A stretch of DNA of 64,000 nt from Allohahella sp002354735. GTDB taxonomy: Bacteria > Pseudomonadota > Gammaproteobacteria > Pseudomonadales > Oleiphilaceae. A program made the position numbers and the translations under genes. Below the pieces are notes generated by a model. That model ran no database searches. It was not told where the DNA came from and saw only the letters and a program-made list of their open reading frames with translations. The stretch's first letter is position 1. Each line of letters begins with the position of its first letter. This document shows, in pieces, positions 61,601 to 64,000 of the stretch. The stretch is taken from NCBI RefSeq assembly GCF_047946665.1, contig NZ_CP172312.1, forward strand, positions 1,054,001 to 1,118,000, read 5' to 3'.

Positions 61601-63833
61601 AATGACCTTTGCTGATGGCAGCACGCAGACCACCGTGACCGTCGGACCTGACAGCTTTACCGATCTGACGCTGCAGAGTACTGGCGTGATGGGCGCTGGA
61701 AACAGCCTGCTCACGACCATGCGTGTCGCAATCCATACCGATCAGGTGCGGCAGTATGCCTCGCTCGTTTCACAGGCGGGCTTTGCCGTGCTGGCGGGGC
61801 AGTACGCGGACACGCTTGACCCGAATGCACCACCGATCAACGTGGCCGGACTGACACCGACCTACAGCATGCTGGGTGTAGCGCAGTACGTGCCGCAGCG
61901 GCCAGTGCAGATTCCGTTTATCAGCCAGGCACATGCGGCTGATGGTGAGAGCAACTTTGTGCTCGGTCTCATCAGCTGGATTTTGCCGATCGAGGACTTC
62001 GGTATCGTGATCGTGCAGCTGGGCTATCTGGTCAGCGATCCGGAGAAGTTCGATGGCCTGGAATTTTCGATCGCAGCTGTCAACGTCATCACGATCTTTC
62101 CGCCTGCGAAACCGCTGAAGATCATTACAACGCCGCTCCGTGCGCTGCTGCGCAAGTTAAACGATGTGAACCCGAAGTTCGCAAAATACTTCGCCGGCTA
62201 CCTGGGCAAGGTGGTACAGCGCAGCAGGACCGGCGACTTCAGCCTGCTGTGGAACAGCCTGCCGTTCCTGGCCTTGGCAGTCGAGCTGTACGAAGACGAA
62301 GACTCGAGGAAGGGTCTGGAGTTCATGTTCAGCACCATCAACAGCGCCGATGACGTGGTGTCGTGGGTTGACTACCTGGCATTGCCGGCGGATGGTTGGG
62401 AAGGGGAGGGCGAGCCACCGACGGCGCCAGCCTTCAACGATGCTGCACCGACGACCGCCCTGCATCAGCTTCCTTTGAGCTGGTTGATGCCACAGGCGCA
62501 TGCTGGCTTGGTCTCGAAAGCCGTTAATCGCGTGAATCAAATAGTTCTAGGTAGGGTACTTCTTGGGCTAATTAGTCGAGTGACAAAGCAGGAGGCAGAA
62601 AATATACCTGACGCACTGAGGGTCGTTCGGAGTCAGATGAAAGACATTAGTGCCAAGGACTTCCGTCAAGCAGTCTTTAGTACAGACATGATGAAAAGCT
62701 CGGCATGGATGATGACTCACGGAGGCAGCAGAGCACTGCGTAACTTTGTTCGTGGCAAGACCAACATGCGTTACCAGCCCATCACCGTGATGGCAATTGT
62801 TGCCTATCTTGGGTGGGAGTCTGGCTGTGGTGTAGCTCTCGAAGCCGAGGCGAAGTCGGCAGGTACGACCGATACCTCCTCCACGCCGCTGCCGTCGGAA
62901 CAGATGAAGTGCAACGGAATTGGCCTGAATGAACAAGTGCGCCGCCAAGTCGGCTTTAAACTAGCGAAGGTTTTTGCTGACTCTTTCGATAAAAAACTGT
63001 CTGATGTTCCATCAGGGGTTGATGCTCAAAGCGGTCACGGAGCGCTGTTCCACCTCGGCGAGACGGCTTATCACCAGCTCAAGCATCGTTATGCTGGCGG
63101 CTTGCCGATAAAGGCTTTAGAGCGTGTGCGCTGGGTAGGGGTATTCGAAGCTACTGATCAAATTGAGGCGGCCACCAAAGAGCAGGCATCACTTAGCTGC
63201 CCGGCAAATTGCGTAACTAAAATTCAACGAGATATTGACATTGTTCTGGGCGTTGACGAGACAAATTCGCCGGAGCACTGGATAGAGATAAAGTCATTAC
63301 GCTCTAAGGTTCAGAAGAAAGCTGATGCGAAAGGGCCGGACCGTTATAAAACAATGTATCCCAACAAGCCATTAACCAGGTGGGCGGTCAACAAAAAATC
63401 CGACACTTATTCAAACTTGCACAAACAGTTCAGCGTCGATATTGCCGCGACAAATGCTACTTTTGCATGGTTACCCCTAAAACAATCAGGTTTGAAGGCT
63501 TACTCTAGCAAGGTGCCGGTTCTGACAATGCAGTGGCGTCTTCAATCGTTTGAAGTTGATAAGCCAGATCTGAAAATTTTTGAGTCAAGCCCATTTCTAG
63601 GAAAAAAGGGAAAGAAAGATAGTCTTCTGGATCTGATGGCCGAAGGACCCAGTGCTGAGGCTGGAACGAACACAAGTATCGTCAATGCGACCTTTGCGTG
63701 GCCTGGCAGCGTGCAAGATCGGATAAAACTTGTAACGGTCACGAGCCTATTTTCGCAACTTGCCACCAGCAAAGTCTCCGATCTTTTTAACTTCCTGAAA
63801 CCCACGCCGCTGGAAGTCAGCGCTGAACCGTAG
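58641..63833 (+). CDS. Truncated toxin copy 3 (stalk plus third nuclease tip, no signal peptide)
   Basis: An open frame of 1730 codons beginning MLRGLKDSAANVGAINRTSS, equivalent to residue 517 of toxin 1, where homology starts about 4 nt after the stop of the signal peptidase gene. With no signal peptide and no ribosome site it is probably silent. Stalk, Ig-like and LamG-like domains match toxin 1 closely to MPQAHA (residue 1288, codon ending 62504). The tip then diverges but keeps the fold: E1474 (GHGALFHLGE), D1533 (DIDIVL), E1549 and K1551 (WIEIKS), and HKQF at 1594. An immunity-like gene starts 16 nt after the stop. It may be expressed only after recombination with toxin 1. Confidence 0.68.
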   Translation: MLRGLKDSAANVGAINRTSSFEEWATGYQLTEPFRKRESFHLQPGEWVEVVAINRSTGYTGTSRVQLKSVGDAGSTGLSVTLEPIVMRPPNLKVWAERMYNVEQGLQAGESRSGQIVSAEGASLLSDQSVRVFTEWLDHDGSPLPEGLSAVDGAQYGLTGRLAKVVAPNVVATTSSSNIAAFPIAPGRQTQILQWKDTQALAEHYYIQVIGQAKNQECAQCASFDKSGADAGADAPLDTRPQYITPFLVPQYDEQKGWLAYREYRRLLKAGQEASAGGTPVDTAAPNRPLPSYAWTYRPEYQFSRFSLEIDAIKRVKITDPLTGSEEKEDILNATSPVITSSDDLIEVLYSLIGPEFGRIAPIDGGQDLVLALGEHETRVTMGEDQTLRIDNIEHLASLDPEDFLTMRLYLNQDAGNVLWEYAFEHLVLGTQLAEYDASSGETLYVSADDPRVPLEAVLVGYAGRTDKTPIKVRWKATGGATLTQEYAIDQTYGIFANEITLPPNRGAVSNVSVELLDAGGATATLPPIEVVAGEPTTIEVDQPNLIVSAAEANDTTLNILVKDKHGNPVAADTGVSFFVADSLHVVSTTGATDDAGRASLTFRGGSIAEMASIRINAGQVSTTVPVEVKPLKIEFVDAEATLFAGATESFTVRVTNHLDQPVNGVTVALGSSYGFLSQTEVTTNASGEASATITAPGSDGSGELTAQAGRSPWQVQPFEVVYPQQELRDLEVDHAMMVGDTSTAGVIDHVRYDSTAIALPFKTSATIKALGQPGDAVTVKIGDFRDPNLAPLAAYYLNELDGQLVLDETGRYPLSAQFVTQARGTPMGGGRSLRFSSVNQTIDGEVPSVLWADSAPALKRLNSIGFSIDLKPTERDSTMVSGSVVDLGNGAQTLQLQSDGTLVYRVRTDTGNYIVRSAPVGVNQWHRVAARYHNGQAELWVDGILTQMPASGVLTYSDSGRTLEVGKGFEGQLNSLKWFDWSSAPVMTFADGSTQTTVTVGPDSFTDLTLQSTGVMGAGNSLLTTMRVAIHTDQVRQYASLVSQAGFAVLAGQYADTLDPNAPPINVAGLTPTYSMLGVAQYVPQRPVQIPFISQAHAADGESNFVLGLISWILPIEDFGIVIVQLGYLVSDPEKFDGLEFSIAAVNVITIFPPAKPLKIITTPLRALLRKLNDVNPKFAKYFAGYLGKVVQRSRTGDFSLLWNSLPFLALAVELYEDEDSRKGLEFMFSTINSADDVVSWVDYLALPADGWEGEGEPPTAPAFNDAAPTTALHQLPLSWLMPQAHAGLVSKAVNRVNQIVLGRVLLGLISRVTKQEAENIPDALRVVRSQMKDISAKDFRQAVFSTDMMKSSAWMMTHGGSRALRNFVRGKTNMRYQPITVMAIVAYLGWESGCGVALEAEAKSAGTTDTSSTPLPSEQMKCNGIGLNEQVRRQVGFKLAKVFADSFDKKLSDVPSGVDAQSGHGALFHLGETAYHQLKHRYAGGLPIKALERVRWVGVFEATDQIEAATKEQASLSCPANCVTKIQRDIDIVLGVDETNSPEHWIEIKSLRSKVQKKADAKGPDRYKTMYPNKPLTRWAVNKKSDTYSNLHKQFSVDIAATNATFAWLPLKQSGLKAYSSKVPVLTMQWRLQSFEVDKPDLKIFESSPFLGKKGKKDSLLDLMAEGPSAEAGTNTSIVNATFAWPGSVQDRIKLVTVTSLFSQLATSKVSDLFNFLKPTPLEVSAEP
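60768..61048 (+). repeat. 281-bp stalk segment identical to 43182-43462
   Basis: Copy in truncated toxin 3 of the block in toxin 1; see the entry at 43182. Confidence 0.85.
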
Positions 63834-63849
63834 GATAGGAGTGGTTGCG

Positions 63850-64000
63850 ATGCTCGAATTTACTGAAGATCCCGAATGGCAAAGAAATCGGGAAGTTCAA
63901 TGGCAACCTATTCAGGAGGAGCTTCAGAAGGATCTCACGCGAAAGCGTGTCAATGAATTTAAGCATCTGTACATGACGGGGCGAGTCCCTTATGGAGCAA
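63850..64000 (+). CDS. Putative immunity protein to toxin 3 (family A), partial
   Basis: The start of a gene that runs off the window. AGGAG lies 9 nt before the ATG. The first 50 residues contain EDPEWQRNREVQWQPIQEEL and FKHLYMTG, the family A N-terminal pattern. It follows toxin copy 3 as the other family A genes follow theirs. The C-terminal part is not visible. Confidence 0.6.
   Translation, partial: MLEFTEDPEWQRNREVQWQPIQEELQKDLTRKRVNEFKHLYMTGRVPYGA

Noticed and set aside
1..64000. CRISPR arrays, insertion-sequence ends, prophage genes, rRNA genes
   Set aside because: None were seen: no short regularly spaced repeats, no DDE transposase or integrase, no phage structural genes and no rRNA motifs.

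Overview
The window looks like a gammaproteobacterial chromosome. It carries the conserved neighbourhoods queA-tgt-yajC-secD-secF, suhB/trmJ-cysE-iscS, ndk-rlmN-pilW-rodZ-ispG-hisS-yfgM-bamB-der and pta-ackA, plus a RodZ/BamB/PilW envelope set. Base composition is moderately GC-rich. I cannot fix the genus; a marine or environmental gammaproteobacterium is an inference only.

Positions 1-37.5 kb are mostly core genome. The left edge holds the start of a secreted Ig-repeat lipoprotein (minus strand), a DUF427 protein and tRNA-Leu(CAA). The queuosine and Sec-accessory operon follows (2.2-7.9 kb). Next is a SuhB-like protein that has lost its metal-binding aspartates, then a three-gene molybdenum aldehyde oxidoreductase operon set between suhB and its usual neighbour trmJ. 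Then come cysteine/sulfur genes, a long house-keeping run (16.1-25.9 kb), and on the minus strand pta, ackA and a PAS-GGDEF-EAL protein. A ComEA-like gene faces a lipase-chaperone gene across a region with a perfect CRP-type palindrome and direct repeats. A transglutaminase/DUF2126 protein and an Rpn-type nuclease gene close this part.

Positions 38.7-64 kb are an accessory locus that I read as an undescribed polymorphic-toxin array. One full-length gene (39510-46226) encodes a 2238-residue secreted protein: Sec signal peptide, long conserved beta-rich stalk with invasin-like Ig and LamG-like domains, hydrophobic region, PxAxA junction and a variable C-terminal PD-(D/E)XK nuclease tip. Downstream lie two further copies of the stalk, both cut at their 5' ends and without signal peptides (49.6-55.97 kb and 58.64-63.83 kb), each with a different tip of the same fold. 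Every tip is followed at once by a member of one putative immunity family (N-terminal DPEWxxQRK-like motif), sometimes with a second small acidic immunity-like gene. Short 3' scars of lost toxins remain in front of two other immunity genes. The stalk copies share blocks of perfect DNA identity inside otherwise diverged sequence, as expected if gene conversion moves new tips behind the single expressed 5' end. A signal peptidase I paralogue lies inside the array.

The working model is one expressed toxin, a downstream store of silent tips with their immunity genes, and recombination through the shared stalk to switch tips. The nuclease-fold and immunity calls rest on motifs and gene order seen here; activity, delivery route and switching are inferences.
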